Source: Stropharia rugosoannulata (Eukaryota > Basidiomycota > Agaricomycetes > Agaricales > Strophariaceae). From it: DNA of 64,000 nucleotides. The translations under genes and the position numbers were made by a program. Position 1 is the stretch's first letter. Each line of letters opens with the position of its first letter. The stretch lies in contig JANCIK010000001.1 in the NCBI GenBank assembly GCA_028532985.1, positions 4,402,001 to 4,466,000 of the forward strand, given 5' to 3'. Of the stretch, positions 11,928-24,442 are shown piece after piece. The notes beneath the pieces are model-generated. The model was given only the letters and a program-made list of their open reading frames with translations, ran no database searches and was not told the origin of the DNA.

Positions 11928-12392
11928 TTACTTCGGATGACGCGCACGTTTCCTCTCACGGCACTCAGACGATTTCCGATGGTCAATGTATTTCTGCAAT
12001 GAGCACCCGCCTAGATCCTTCTGGCATATAAGGCACACAATATCAGAACCCACAAGCGCGCTCTGATCAGCAGTACCGACGGCCACTATTTTATACGGAC
12101 CCAATTCAAAATATCCCCTACTTGACGAGGGCATTTGGCCGCTCGCGGCCAGCTTTCTCTTCCATAACCCATAGGACAGAATGCCCAGCTTCCCCTCCCC
12201 ACACTCGATCATGGAAAGAACGTGCTTATCAACTTGTGTTGCCTTGTCCAGAGAAGAGAATGGGCCTTCAAGGACAGTCTCATAACTGTAATAACTTGCA
12301 CTTGCTGTAACGCTGTTGAGTACCCCTTTCAGATATCGCTTGTGGGATTTCAAATGCTTTGAGGAGGTCTTGTGTATACCCCACAAGTTCAC
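11928..12392 (-). CDS. Hypothetical protein with a C-terminal Cys/His cluster
   Basis: An uninterrupted frame of 154 codons. The C-terminus has CLICQKDLGGC, then H, then C in a basic tail (CRERKRARHPK), spacing that could bind zinc and enter the nucleus. The same frame stays open upstream of the first Met to about 12480, so the true start is probably in an upstream exon; a minus-strand Ser/Arg/Pro-rich frame at 12400-12699 may supply it. I do not recognise the family. Confidence 0.4.
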   Translation of the reverse strand: MNLWGIHKTSSKHLKSHKRYLKGVLNSVTASASYYSYETVLEGPFSSLDKATQVDKHVLSMIECGEGKLGILSYGLWKRKLAASGQMPSSSRGYFELGPYKIVAVGTADQSALVGSDIVCLICQKDLGGCSLQKYIDHRKSSECRERKRARHPK

Positions 12393-12930
12393 AAGGCTTC
12401 TAGGAAAGCATATTAGGCGCGGTAGAGTTGCTTGCTGGATGAAGCGATTCTCTTGCGCTACGAAGGCGAGAGGTAGAGCGCTTCAGTTTTGCACGGTTTC
12501 CATCAGGGGGGTTGACTGTTTCTTCCTGGGATCCACGCAAAGAATGTCGGGACTGGGGTAATTTACGAGGGCTTAATCGCATTACAGAACTATCGTCCAG
12601 ATAATGCCGGGAGTGCGGAGACGCGTGCTTTGGCTGGTTTGACGGGCTTATGTTGTAATCACGTTTGTAGGGTGTGCGAGGGTGTGCGTGGCCGCACATC
12701 TTACTATACAGGACCAGGGTATGTATATACTAACCATCACCGGCACCTGCTGCTAGGCATGATGATAAACTCACGGGTGTACTATCACGTGTATCTATAA
12801 GCTCCCGGAATTATGGAAGGACTATCAGTCATCTTTTATATACTTTCGGGTTTATGACGATAAAACAGGCAAACTCTATATATTGTTTGACAGACTCTCT
12901 CGCCCTCTCTCAATATTACCTCTCGTCCAT

Positions 12931-13095
12931 ATGCTGCTTGGACGCGTTCTTGTTATTCTTGCCTCAATGGCCTTTGTTGCCGCATCCGCCACTCCTATTA
13001 CACGCGATACAAACAATGTCGCATGCGACTTCCTCGTCGAGGCTAACACCATGCTTTCTCCTGTCACTAATGTCGGAAAGTTCCCAGGGGCCTGA
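12931..13095 (+). pseudogene. Small secreted-protein gene, apparently cut by the transposon (5' part)
   Basis: Starting at 12931 there is a clear signal peptide (LLGRVLVILASMAFVAASA) followed by a short mature region with one Cys, then a stop at 13093-13095. That stop codon lies inside the first bases of the presumed transposon end, so the frame is closed by transposon sequence. If 13091-22130 is removed, the frame continues at 22131, passes a canonical 58-nt intron with a TACTAAC-like branch site (about 22142-22199) and a second intron, and stops at 22487. The downstream half is inferred from frame and splice signals only. Confidence 0.45.
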
Positions 13096-13310
13096 TCATG
13101 CTGTCAATGCCGCCTAATGGCGGTTCCCATGATCATGCCTTGCCATGAGACAAGTCGTTATGAACATCACAGGGCTTATATCATCAGATGGACCTTCATG
13201 ATCAGACTCTGCAACATGATCAGACAGTTTATCTCATCAGGCGAAGCTCCCATGATCAGAGGGGCCTCGCGATTATGAAAGGTGATATGATCATTTTTAC
13301 TGATATCTTA
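13091..13310. repeat. Left subterminal repeats (TGATCATG type)
   Basis: About seven copies or near copies of TGATCATG, CATGATCAG or ATGATCA occur within 220 bp, in both orientations, next to the presumed left end. In CACTA elements such subterminal repeats are the binding sites of an element-encoded protein; that role is inferred here. Confidence 0.65.
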
Positions 13311-14430
13311 TTAGGCACCTTGAACATGTCGGTCTATTTAGTCTAACATTTATGTAGGCATATTTGTAACGATAGTTATTATTATTATTGACTGCGCATG
13401 TCTATGTCACATTTCTGTTTTAAATGACTTACAATCTGGATTCTCTTGCTAGCTTTGACCTTACTTCGCACTAATGTAGCTACGTAATTAACTATATGTT
13501 ATTTCAAATGATCTATTGCAAGTCTACCGAATTCAGATACAAAAGGCTCTACCATAATTATAAACTAGTTTGACTTGCGTTTCATATGTCGTTGTACATG
13601 TTAGGGAAATTTGCAAGCCTTCAGGCATGTTATATATGTAGGACAACTATTAGGTCATGCCACCTGAGTTATGTATTTTGTTCGGCTGACTGGGTCTGGT
13701 TAGGTAAGCTGAACCAGATCATAAAACAATGTTACCGATGCGCCTCGCACATGGGTGAACTTCCACATCTTCTGGGAGTAGGTAGGAGGAAATAGCTGCT
13801 CGAAGGTGGCAAAGTCTTTGTAAATTATATTTAGCAGTAGTTACAGACTACAACCGTTGTCAATGTGCTGTTGACATGTTTATTAATGGAGCTCGTCAAG
13901 CTGCAAGTATTGATACATGGCAGCAATAAACTTACAACAGTACTGAAAAGCGACGCTGGGAATATAAAAGACTTTTCCGGGAAATAGTGACACCGGATAC
14001 ATTAGGATGACGATAGAACAGGAGGTGCTGCGCTACATGTACACATTAATAATAGATGTGTGCACACAGAATTAAAGGTTCACACGATTGATAGTGTGCG
14101 CACTGTACTTGCGCACTACGAAAACTTGGCTTAATAGAACCTTTGACATATTGTTCTTAGCTTCCAACAAACTATATTAATACATATTATATAGCTATAC
14201 ATACTTTTGTGGATACGTACATATAGAATTTTGCTACACATTACGTATCCATATCCATTAAGACATTTTTTTTCTGAATGCGCGCACCAAGCGCGCACAT
14301 CTAATAATAGTTTTTACAATTTACAGTCGTGATTATGATTAAGATATCACGGTTTCTCAGAATGTGGCATGCTTAATCAAGGCAATAGATTCAAATCCAC
14401 GGTACAAATCAATGGGGACTTCATAGTATT
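13311..14430. other. Non-coding interior of the transposon, left side
   Basis: AT-rich with no coding signal. Near 14080-14120 and 14280-14300 are short GTGCGCAC/GCGCGCAC-like strings, possibly extra protein-binding sites of the element. Confidence 0.4.
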
Positions 14431-14496
14431 GTCATAGATGCTAGATATATACATGAAAGACAATATTAGTACACCGGTAGCAGAACTCAGATGCCA

Positions 14497-17168
14497 TCAG
14501 ATAATGCTTGGTCCCGGCTCACTGCCTACTGCTGCATTCGCTCGTCCTTTCCCCTTTGCACTCTTCGGTTTCCCTCCCGCTTTACGTGTCTTCTTGGAGG
14601 AGTCCGCAGCATTACTAGCGACAGCAGTGTCATTTGCTGAAGAAAGAGCTAAATTTACATTCAAACTGTCACCAGAAATAGCACCGGATGGTCCAGGAAT
14701 AGCAACAGCCATCCGCTTACTGCGACGAGGATGAGCAATCTGAGCAACATTCTCAAGGAGCTGTACGGGCAATGCCTGAACAGGATCTGCTGCTGCAAAA
14801 GGAGCAACATGTGCAAGAGCAGCAATGTGGGCTTCGGCATGGGCTGTCAAAGTGGGAGCGGCGTGGGAAGCATCGTGGACGGGAGCAGTGTGAACAGGAT
14901 TGACATGGGCGGGAGCAGTGTGAGCAGGTGCGGCCGGACTATTGGTGTGGGAAAGAGTGGGCACAACGTGGGCGTGAGTGTCATGAACGGTGTTCCCAGC
15001 TGTGGGAGCAAGATTTGCCGCAATCGCAGCAATATGGACCTAAGGTTAAAGCAATTATATATTCAGAAAATCATGGATATACTTGAAAAATAAATTCCAT
15101 AAATTTACTGCACATACCTGAGACTCGCTATCAAGGGCGTTCAATGATGTAGATGAGTATGAGCCAGATGATTTATCTGAATCTGGCTCATTCTCTTCTG
15201 TGGGCATTGTCTCTTTGCTTAGCACAACAGGATTGTAATACATATCTTCAGTATCAGACTCCGAAGAGGCAGAAGCATCAGTGCTGTCCGAGTCCTCGAA
15301 AGCTTCAGGTTCTTCCCCTTGTTGATGCTCTAAATTAGTTTTTGTTATTAAATTTAAATAAAAGGCGTGAAAGGTCTTTCATGTGCTCACCTGTAGACTC
15401 TTCAGAAGGCATCGATATGGCAAGCATTTCCATTTCCCGCTCAATCTCCTGCGATGCAAGTAGCTGACGATTTTCTGCTGTTAAAGGTACACCAGGCTGA
15501 CCAGATCCTGGACCGCTTGCATTAGTAGAACGTGCACTGTCTTCCTCACCAATGCTATGTCCGCGACGCCTGTTCTGCTTGGAGAAGAGTTCCCTGTCCC
15601 ATGTGGCCAACAGGTTCTTAATCACCTCAACTCCTCCTGCTTTGGCCGCAGTGATGAGGAACTGCTTATAGTAGGCATAGTCGACTGCATATTGGATTCC
15701 TGATTGGGCGCCGACCCCTGTAACCGAATCAAACGAGACATCGTGTGAGAGGACATATCTAGTCTAATATTGATTCAAAGTTAGTGAACCGTTGAATATA
15801 AGAATAAATTCAAATACACACAATTGTTGCAAAAAATGCCAGCATCCCGTAAGTAGTGCGGACAGGTATGTCGAGGCGTAAGTACGTGCTCTTTTTACGA
15901 GACACAGCATGCCCAACATCATGTATAGCAGATTTTCCAAATAGAACAGCTCGAGCAACCTTTATAAAGGGCGACACCAGTGTGAAACGACGATATAAAT
16001 AGAGTCTGATATGATAAAGAACACACCATAAATAGTTCTGTTCTCAAAAACCGGCCAGTAATCTTTGTGATGTCTCCATCTTCATACAGAAGTGGCGGAA
16101 AAGCGGGGTACCGCTTGTTATTACCGGTGGGGTTTGGGTTGTAACCAAGCAGTGCCTGGATTTCGGGGATGGTGTTGCGAGGGTATGTAGTGTCGTCAAC
16201 AAAATACCTTGTTGGCAATCCAAAAATGTCAGCTATGACATCACGACGGAGTGTCGACAGAGTGCTTGACCGCGCCGTTGAGCCAGCGTGAATAAACTGT
16301 AGTAGAAGAAATTTAATAACAAGTCTTCAAACAATTGCATAACAGGTTGAACGTACAGCCGTCCAGTACTTGCTCAAATATCCAGGAGAAGAAGGCTTAA
16401 ACATTATGGGGTGATAGGCAGGTGGATTAGCCTCATAAAGCTCAGCTACTGCGCCAGCAAGAGCATTTTCCGCACTCAAATAGCGAATAGGATCACTGGA
16501 CGCAAATGATGGACAGGGAACATTAGCTAGCTGGGCTTCCACAAACAAGTTCCAAAAAACAATGAATGTACGTCCCAACTTTTTGACATTCTCCAATATT
16601 TGCTCGCGCGTCGTGGATTCCACAATCTCAAGGTCTTGCCCAAATCGGGTGCCTGGGCGTCGACTAGCGTGGATAAATCCATCGAGCTTGAGTTCAAGCT
16701 CGGCAATCACCTCCTTAAGCTCTTGGTTCTCCTCTTTGAGCCGGGACACATCCTCAAGTGCATGTAAGTATGCCTGGCCGTGGCCATTTCATACACATTA
16801 AATATTCTGTCAGTATATAATGATTGAACCATTGAATAAATTGGATGACATACCTCGTACAACCTCTCTGGATTGATTAGTTCTGGAGCATTAAAGGAAG
16901 ATGCTGGAAGCACACGTGCAACTGATGCTGTGTATGCACCGCCTGCAGCGGTGTTGCTACCTATAACCTCAGCTCCACCGGGAGTGTGCATTGCTGTACA
17001 AAGTGTTTGCGAGTTAGAAGAAGATTTGCAAATAAAAATAGAAGATACTAAACTGGATGAGCCAGTACCAATGCTCTGTCCTGATCCAGTGCTCATTTCA
17101 AGGGGGTATTGAGCATATGAACGAACAATAGGAGCGACAGACCGCTGCGCAGTGGGTTTGCGAGACAT
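14497..17168 (-). CDS. Second gene of the Plavaka element (unknown function, coiled coil)
   Basis: A multi-exon gene inside the transposon, downstream of and in the same direction as the transposase. From the N-terminus: a Ser/Gly/Thr-rich leader (about 16860-17168); a coiled coil (SRLKEENQELKEVIAELELKL); a compact region with FIVFWNLFVEAQL and YHPIMFKPSSPGYLSKYW; a segment YEDGDITKITGRFLRTEL; a region around LFGKSAIHDVGHAVSRKK; then a Glu/Ser/Asp-rich linker and an Ala/His/Pro/Thr-rich tail with repeated HTAPAHV-like units, ending in a basic KKTRKAGGKPKSAKGKG stretch. I do not recognise the family. Position and architecture suggest a DNA-binding accessory protein like plant CACTA TNPA, which is inference. 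Exon borders are approximate. Confidence 0.6.
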
Positions 17169-17416
17169 TATGGAAAATGCGTACTGGAACAGTGGTCGTA
17201 CTCTGTATTTACACTTTTATGTTATCACTACTCATGGTCCAAAGCTATTAATGCTATCACATAGTTTTCCACTGATTCAAGAGGTGTTGTTAATAGTATG
17301 TATAGTATCATTCTCACCAAGCTCATGCAGACCATATGACATGGGGTATCTGAGTACCATTGATAGACATAGTAGATTACATTTGCGCTGCAATTTAAAT
17401 AGTACAAAGTACGTAA

Positions 17417-20400
17417 CTAAATTGGGGCATTGATTACGAGATTTGTGGACTTGAGACGCATCCACATATCTTCGTCAATAAATTCTACAATTAAATGCTC
17501 CGCACCGGGGGACAAAGGATCCTTCGCAAGTAATCCACCACGGATGATGGAGTTTGTATCTATAAATAAAGCGGAAGCCCGTGGACGTGGACAAAGGCGC
17601 CTGATTCTGAGGTCCCTATCGCGCTTGCGGTTCATGGGAAGACGACCCACGTCATATGGGAGGACTAGAGCCATAAAATGATGTTTTGACTGATAGGTGA
17701 TCTGAAGGATAAAGATGACCTGAACAAAGATACAAAGTTCATCATCGACCTTCACAAGAGCAAAATCATATCTTGGCTTATTGTGAAAGAGCTTATTGGC
17801 TCTTATAATGTTTGTGTTGTTTCGCCAGTCTACAACTGATGTAAATGTTGCTTTGAGATATTGATAAGGTGTGACCTTATCAGCTAACTTTAGTCAAGCA
17901 TTCCCGTAGTTAATATACAAACATACCATATCAGAATCTTGAAGTGGGATCCTGGCAACATTAAGTTTAATTGAAAGAGCACGAATCAACTTCTTGCGAA
18001 GATCCGTAAAGGCGACATCGCCGGCATGTGCATTCACTAGGTCGGAAATTGAACACGGCGGCAAAGAAGACCCGTGTGTCATACGGGAATCTACATGGGC
18101 ACCCGTGTCAGATTCCTGCTGTGAATCCGCAATAGACAAGTCCTCGGAGTCTTCCAAAGTGGCATTCTGCGGTCCATGATCCTCTTTCAATTCCTCCAGC
18201 ATCTCTATTGCTGCATCATACATCGTAATATCGGATCGTATCATTGCAGATATAACATCCATTTCATTGACCGCAAGAATCTGTAAATAAGTGACATTTG
18301 ACACATTAATACTATGTTATGTAGACGGTATAATAATAAAATTAAACTGTGAACTCACCTGTTTTGCTACATGCTTGAAGTTTGTGTGCCGCTGGTAATA
18401 TTTTTTTAGTGGTCCATTTGCCTTTTCACTAGGTTTGGTATTGTAGTTTCGCGTGACTCCCTTGTTGCGTATATCTTCGAACATGTGCTGATGTGTATGA
18501 GCCTTTGGAAAGTCCCAGGCTTTCGATGGGTTTGATGTAACTTTCTGGTACTCCTAGAAATGTGTACAGAATACAGAATAAAATTGTTATGAGAATGGAA
18601 ATTACTCACCTTTAGAGCACTTTCAAAAGTCAGTAATTCTTTCTCTCCAGCGGCAATAGTAGACTCGGTATGTATACTAAGGCCAGCATACATATCGAGC
18701 TCGAGGTAGCTGCGGATGACTTTCAGTAGGGCGTAACCTTCGCGTGAATATTCTTGATGGCTGTTTGGCCCTTTTCCATAATGGGATTTCGAATCGTGCT
18801 GGAATGCCCCAATTGAGGCAAACAAAATTACCTAGTCATGTGTGTTAAAAGTCTATTAGAGATCAAATAACAATGAGGTGTATATATTATAATAAGTACC
18901 TTACTCAAATCCTCAAACTTTGATCCGTCCGCAAAGTCCCCTGTAGCAGCCAGTGAAGTAAAATGTGTCAGGCCTGGCCATGGTGATATATCTTTGAGCC
19001 TAGTAATTAAGTGCATTATTAGAAATATATCATGTCAAAACACTTTGACTGGTCAACTTACCTTTCGTCAATCTCAATGGCCATTTGTCGTCCCGGAGCA
19101 TCCGCAAGAATGCGTTTTAACTCATTTAAAAGGTGATCAGCAAAGAGACCGTTGTGATATGCGTGAAGACGATCCCAGGATAATACAAAATATACATCAG
19201 TGCCATTAATGCCCCAAAAAACATTCTGTAATAATGTCAATGGACCACTGCAGTTCAGTATACCAAAATGTAATAATGATGAAATATTTATCTCACCTTT
19301 ACATCAACATCGCGCAATCCGTAAGACTTCAAGAGCGCTTCTCGATTGGTTTGATTAAGTTCCTGGCTGTCGTCCCATATTTGCTCCATTTCTTCTGTTG
19401 TCCGCCTGGGAAATTGCTTAGACAAATTTGGTATCTCCTCTTTTGGCACAAGGCAAATCGGGCAAGGAAACTTGCTGCTTCCTCCTCGAATAAGTGCGAT
19501 CATAGATCTGATGGACGTCAGCCAAATGTTATGTAATTATATGGGTCCAACCCTAATAGTACAGATTTATTGCTTACTGTTCCTCATAGTCCGCAGAGAG
19601 AATTAATATACGAGGAAATATCTGTCGGTTGATGCCATCCCCACATTTAACGAGTGCACCAAACTCGGTGTATTCTGTTAAGGAAGCAATAATTTCTTTG
19701 AACGCTGTGTGCCACACGGCACGCTTCATATTTACGAAGCGTGTTTTCTTGTTGCCATCTGCTGTTTCTTCGGGCTAATAGAGCTAGATATCAACTCATG
19801 TGTACCCCAAACAAGTTATTGTTGCGACACATACAATTGGAAGCCAGCCAATTAGTCGACCACCGCCAACTCCAGTTCCATTTCTTATTGCAACTGGTAG
19901 GTTTGCACAGCGGGCAATTACGGGGTATCCCTTCTCAGTACCAAACGATGAAAGCCTTGTTTTGTCGGCATATAATGTGAGAAAAAAAGGTGATGCAGTA
20001 GCCGGAAGCACATTCTGTATGAATAAATTTAGGGACATTGAAATTAAATATTAATATGAGCACAACATACCTCCATTGCCCACCATGCATCTGCTGTCCA
20101 CGGCTCATCGATAAAGCGTTCAAAATTGGATCCATTGTACTTGGACAACCTTTTGGCTACCCAATGGAACTCTTTGACAATGGCCTCATTTGTAAGAAGT
20201 TCGAAGCACCAATCCCAAAGCGGTCGGCACCATACATCATAAACATACTCCTCTTTCTTGTAATTTACTGTAATAGTCTTCTTAATAAACTGTTTGATAA
20301 TTATTAGCACTGAATTTCATTAAAAACCGGAAAGATTAAACATACACCAGTCCCCCTCAAACGTCGTGCTTTCTCCCACGCATTGGCCAAATCATTGCTG

Positions 20401-21378
20401 TTTTGAAATGTACATAGTGCTTGATTCAGAGTAAGTGAATTCTGAAACAAATTGTCCGGCATTCCACTAGTAGACGATACACTATCAGGGCGGCTACCTT
20501 GGACAACTTGCTGGATAATGGAAATTATACGGTCAGTCTGTGATGCATTCATGTGCGAGTCCAGGATGACCTCTGCGAGCTCGTAGTCAAGTCTCGTTGC
20601 AAATGGACGCCAAGGACGATTATGGTAAACATTGTCTAGGAGAGAATCATTTGGGGCATTACTGCGGAGGAACAGTGCCATTGCCATGGCACGGACAGAC
20701 TCCTCAGTTGGATCAATGTCTGTAAACTTGCAATATTCGCTAAAGGACAGAATTTGAGCCGGTCGATGTGATGATGGATGGTACTCAATCTTTATGTCAT
20801 TGTGATTGGGTACGACATAAGAGCCAGACCCTTCGGATTCGGATGAGTTTAATATGCCATTGTCCTCATTTGTTTCGGAGGCTCCTGGTGCTTCTAGCTG
20901 AAATGTCATTGTTGGACTATCTGGTCCTCTTGACTGGGAGTCGATAGTCATATTTTCATCTACTTAGGTCCATTAAATAATATGTTATTAGAGTTTTGTA
21001 GTTTCTCAATCTGAATTGACAAAATACTAACATTTATCTGCGATGTGCTTGGATTCTATTTCATACATGGGCACCGGCTGAGATGGTGAACGATTTATAT
21101 TGAAAGCTGCATATTCCTCTACATAATATTAATTAGCACATTAGAGCTTGCCTCGTGTAACATTTAAAAAGATATAACTTACCTGCTTGCACGGCATCAT
21201 GCACTAGCTCGAATGTTTGGTTGTCGTGCTGCATATTGAGGCGTATTGCAGTCTGTTCGGATTCATCTCGGGGGCGCTTATTGCAGTATCGTTTTTCATG
21301 TGATGCAACACCTCGTGCCTTGAATAGTTCCCCACAGAAACGACAAGGAACTTCGATGGATGGAATGCGAGAGGTCAT
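17417..21378 (-). CDS. Plavaka transposase
   Basis: Multi-exon gene (at least ten exons) for the transposase of this element. The N-terminus has a zinc-finger-like CRFCGELF..H...YC (21290-21350). Then follow the family block RPWRPFATRLDYELAEVIL (about 20590-20640), EPWTADAWWAME (20085-20120), the very typical KTRLSSFGTEKGYPVIARC with GGGRLIGWLP (19850-19965), CPICLVP (19440), DRLHAYHNGLFADHL (19130-19170), FEDLSKV (18900) and a C-terminal block with PRASALFIDTNSIIRG (17540-17590). These follow the order known in Plavaka proteins, which have an RNase H-like DDE core. No in-frame stop was noticed inside exons. The protein should bind the element's ends and catalyse cut-and-paste transposition in the nucleus. 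Confidence 0.88.
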
Positions 21379-21399
21379 TGTGGAAATGATATTCTGAAA

Positions 21400-21984
21400 T
21401 CTTGCGAGATTAATTGGAAAGGATGGAGCAATGTTTCTCTTTCTTGCACCTCACTTATCTTATATACAAATCTTAGGTCCGCAACACAGCCGTTTCTGTA
21501 TTTGGGCTACTAAAATTCCGTGCTACGGCGGACTACATGCGGGCAGAAAACCATTGTGGAACTACTGTGTAAGCACTTTCAATGGCCAGAATTTAAGAAT
21601 GTCCACATAAACTCCCTTAATTCAACAGTAAATCCACTCCTCGGCGACATATCGTCTATGGTGGGCTTCCTAGTAGGACTTCTACTGTTCTAATACCTAA
21701 CACAAAAACCTCTGTAAATCCGTGTCTATTCTTAATTCTGTGTCGATGTGATTTACTCATTGACATTGTAATCAGATAACACAGTAGCATTAGTAATAGC
21801 TATGGTAAATTCCAACAGCAAATGCTCACAGAAATCACTCATTATTTACATTATATTTAACTCACACTCGACAATTACCCTAATGACATGTTATTATTAG
21901 AACCGTTGTCAATGACGGGTACGTTAATAATAGTTTGCCTCCGTGAACATAGTGCTATATCATATACATAAGCCCTGGCACTAT
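21400..21984. other. Upstream region of the transposase gene
   Basis: Non-coding, AT-rich. It should contain the transposase promoter, since the first exon starts at 21378 on the minus strand. No clear motif is called. Confidence 0.4.
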
Positions 21985-22130
21985 ACAGGCGAGGCTTGGC
22001 ATGATGAGATAAGGTCCATCGTGATCATAGCCAGCTAGTCTGGTCATGAGCCTGATCATGGGAAACATATCCCTGAACAGGGCACGCCATGATCATGCTA
22101 CTTTTAGATTTCCGACAAACTACGATCAGG
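21985..22130. repeat. Right subterminal repeats (TGATCATG type)
   Basis: Five or six copies of GTGATCATAG, CTGATCATGG, CATGATCATG and relatives mirror the left-end cluster in inverted orientation, ending with CGATCAGG at 22123-22130. Confidence 0.62.
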
Positions 22131-22487
22131 AATTCACAACTGGTATATTACAACCGAGCCTTCAGTCGAGAAGTAAAAAGATACTAACCAGATTCTTTCA
22201 GTGATTCAAAAATCATTGGCAAGCGATGTGGGCTCAGAGAGTGATGTAACCCAGGTACGCGCAGGCTGTTGATCCATCTCACTTTCAAGATGTATTTATT
22301 AGTTACGTTGCGACAGTCCGGGACCAATCATAGCGTGGGGATCTTCGGGCACTTTGCTGTCCATACTAGTGTCGCTGCGAGAGGAAAGACAGCTGAACAG
22401 ACTGCATCGATTATCCAAGGATGGGACGGCCAGGTGAAGAAGGGAGTATCTGCTGATTGGCTCATAAAATCTGTCTCGTGCGCTTGA
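22131..22487 (+). pseudogene. Possible 3' part of the interrupted secreted-protein gene
   Basis: This follows the right end of the transposon. A short exon (22131-22141), a canonical intron, an exon from about 22200 to 22251, a second intron (GTACGC...GCGACAG) and a last exon to the stop at 22487 keep the phase of the 5' part at 12931-13090. The encoded sequence has a Gly/Ala/Thr-rich stretch without known motif. The link to the 5' part is inference. Confidence 0.35.
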
Positions 22488-23387
22488 GTTAGTACCCTTG
22501 AAATTTGCTTGAAATATGACATTCTACTGTCTACAAGTTCATGCCTCTGGTCAGAAGTTTAACTATGTGGTCTTTCAAATGGTGGTATGGCTACAACTAT
22601 TATGAATGGGTCAAATGTTGGAATTCCAGACGCATCAGGCGTGCTTTGCGAGCGTACGCAATGAGTACTTTCTGAGTTTCTTCCATTCATTACCCAATTA
22701 TTGAGTTATTGTCCATTTAATCTATTTTTGTTACTTACTTACCTGTCATTCACTTTTGTTCTGTAAACGTTCTAGCTATTATTCTATTATTACTTCACAG
22801 TATTTAGTAGGCCATCGATGTACTTTTCCCGCATCCGTTTGCCTCTTGAGCTCACCGAGGCCAAACGTGAATTCACTCATTCCTTTCTCATGTGTTAATC
22901 ACGAAGTGCTACGCTTATTTTAACATCAAAAACAAGTTAACAATAATTTTGAGCGCCTGTTGCCAGTGAGTGCTTGAGCCATGACGTGATTGAGCAGGAT
23001 GAGAGCTCTGCTCACGTAAGTAATATTTGGCCACAACAAAGCTGTTCCCGGAACACATTCTCATACTCGGGCATTTCCATCCGTTTGCATCCGTCTCGAT
23101 CTCCAGCTCATTTTCGTGATCAAGGTAAGAGCAGACATGCTTCACAGGCACCAATGAAGGCTAGAAAAACACGAGCAGCCTCTTAAATCGCAAACCATAT
23201 ATGAAAATGTTCTGGACAAATCCATACCAAATCCATACCATCGAACGGCGACAATGCTAGGTGGCCAGATGGCAGGACATCTCACCAACTGAATTGACCA
23301 GATTGGGAGGCTCTATTTTAGTGCCCTTTATAGCGGTGGTCCTGACACGTTTTGACGGTCCCTGGCAATACTCTTGTTTCCGTCCCT
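22488..23387. other. Intergenic stretch
   Basis: Only short open frames on both strands, none recognisable. The right end should hold the promoter of SDR copy 2. Confidence 0.45.
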
Positions 23388-24442
23388 ATGACATCACGTC
23401 CCTCTGTCGTATATTTCGTGTCTGGTGCAAACCGCGGCATTGGTATGTCATGTCCTGTGTTGGGTACATATAGAACGGGATAACTATAAAGTGTACGCAG
23501 GTCTCGGTCTAGTTGAACACATACTTGAGAAACATCCCGATGCCTTCGTATATGCGGGAGCGCGAGACCCTGCGAAGACGTCTTCCTTGGAGGAACTGTC
23601 GTTGCAGCACTCTGGAAGATTAAGCATAGTGAAATGTGTCTCTGCGGACGAAGTTAGCAATGCAAGGGCTGCAGCGGAGATAAAAGAGCGTCATGGTCGC
23701 ATTGACACAGTAATCGCTAATGCAGGTATGATGTTGACATGCGTCACTTTTGATTCTCCAATCCACGCTCACGAGTCTGGGAAGGAGTTGCAGAGATGAC
23801 GCATACCGCGCAGACAACGCCCCTTGATCTGTATAGAGAGCACTTCGAAGTAGGTGAGCTTCAATCGCAGGGTAAATGTCATTCTCATGAACTTGGATAA
23901 ATATTAGGTCAATTTCCTCGGCCCCGTAGTACTTTTCCAAACCATGCACGAATTGCTCAAAGCCAGCGCCTCACCCCGCTTTATTCCCATTAGTTCTCTT
24001 GGAGGTTCTATTGGTGGCCCTAGTATGTCTGTCCCCTCACGTACAGCTGCTTACGGTGCAAGCAAAGCTGCGTTAAACTCTGTAACGAGAAAAATACACT
24101 TTGAAAACGACTGGTTGAGTCAGTTTATCGTAAAACCACCGAAAATACTTCTTGATGTCTCTCTAGTTGCCTTTCCACTGTCTCCAGGAGCCGTATTGAC
24201 AGATGCAAGTCAGTGTATATTATAGTTTCAGTCCCCAACTGAAAGCTAACCCCACGTGTTCAGTGCGAGCATCAGATGCCAAAGACTCTTCCGGTTCTCT
24301 GAAGAAAATGAGAGAGAAGATGTTAACGATTCTGACTCCCCAGCAGGCTGCAGTATGCCTATTAACTCTTATTGATGAAGCAACGCGGGAGAAAGAAGGT
24401 GGTCAATTTATTAATATAGACGGAACCATCATTCCATGGTGA
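23388..24442 (+). CDS. Short-chain dehydrogenase/reductase, copy 2
   Basis: Six exons (23388-23442, 23501-23725, 23794-23849, 23908-24118, 24167-24208, 24264-24442) give 255 residues, the normal SDR length. The Rossmann motif SGANRGIG is at the N-terminus; then come YAGARDP, the NAG region, FIPISS with the catalytic Ser, and YGASK with catalytic Tyr and Lys. The tail GGQFINIDG matches copies 1 and 3. It is an NAD(P)-dependent ketoreductase or alcohol dehydrogenase of the Nor-1-like group. Introns all have GT donors, unlike the same position in copies 1 and 3. The gene looks intact; the substrate is unknown. Confidence 0.92.

Larger units (their letters stand above)
13091..22130 (-). mobile_element. 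Plavaka-type (CACTA-like) DNA transposon, about 9 kb
   Basis: The element carries a Plavaka transposase gene and a second gene, both on the minus strand. Both ends hold clusters of CATGATCA/TGATCATG motifs in inverted arrangement, and both outermost copies begin CCTGATC when read inwards (13091 and, on the other strand, 22130). Related strings such as GATGGACCTT and AGGGCTTAT also occur at both ends. I could not find a convincing target-site duplication, so the exact borders are tentative (within perhaps 20 bp) and the element could be old. The transposase exons look open, so it may still be active or recently so. Confidence 0.7.

Noticed and set aside
14330..14410. tRNA-like B-box (GATTCAAATCC)
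   Set aside because: No matching acceptor stem, anticodon arm or A-box at the right distance could be drawn.
14731..15093. Plus-strand Gly/Ser/Cys-rich 120-codon frame
   Set aside because: Antisense shadow of the Ala/His/Pro repeat tail of the transposon's second gene.
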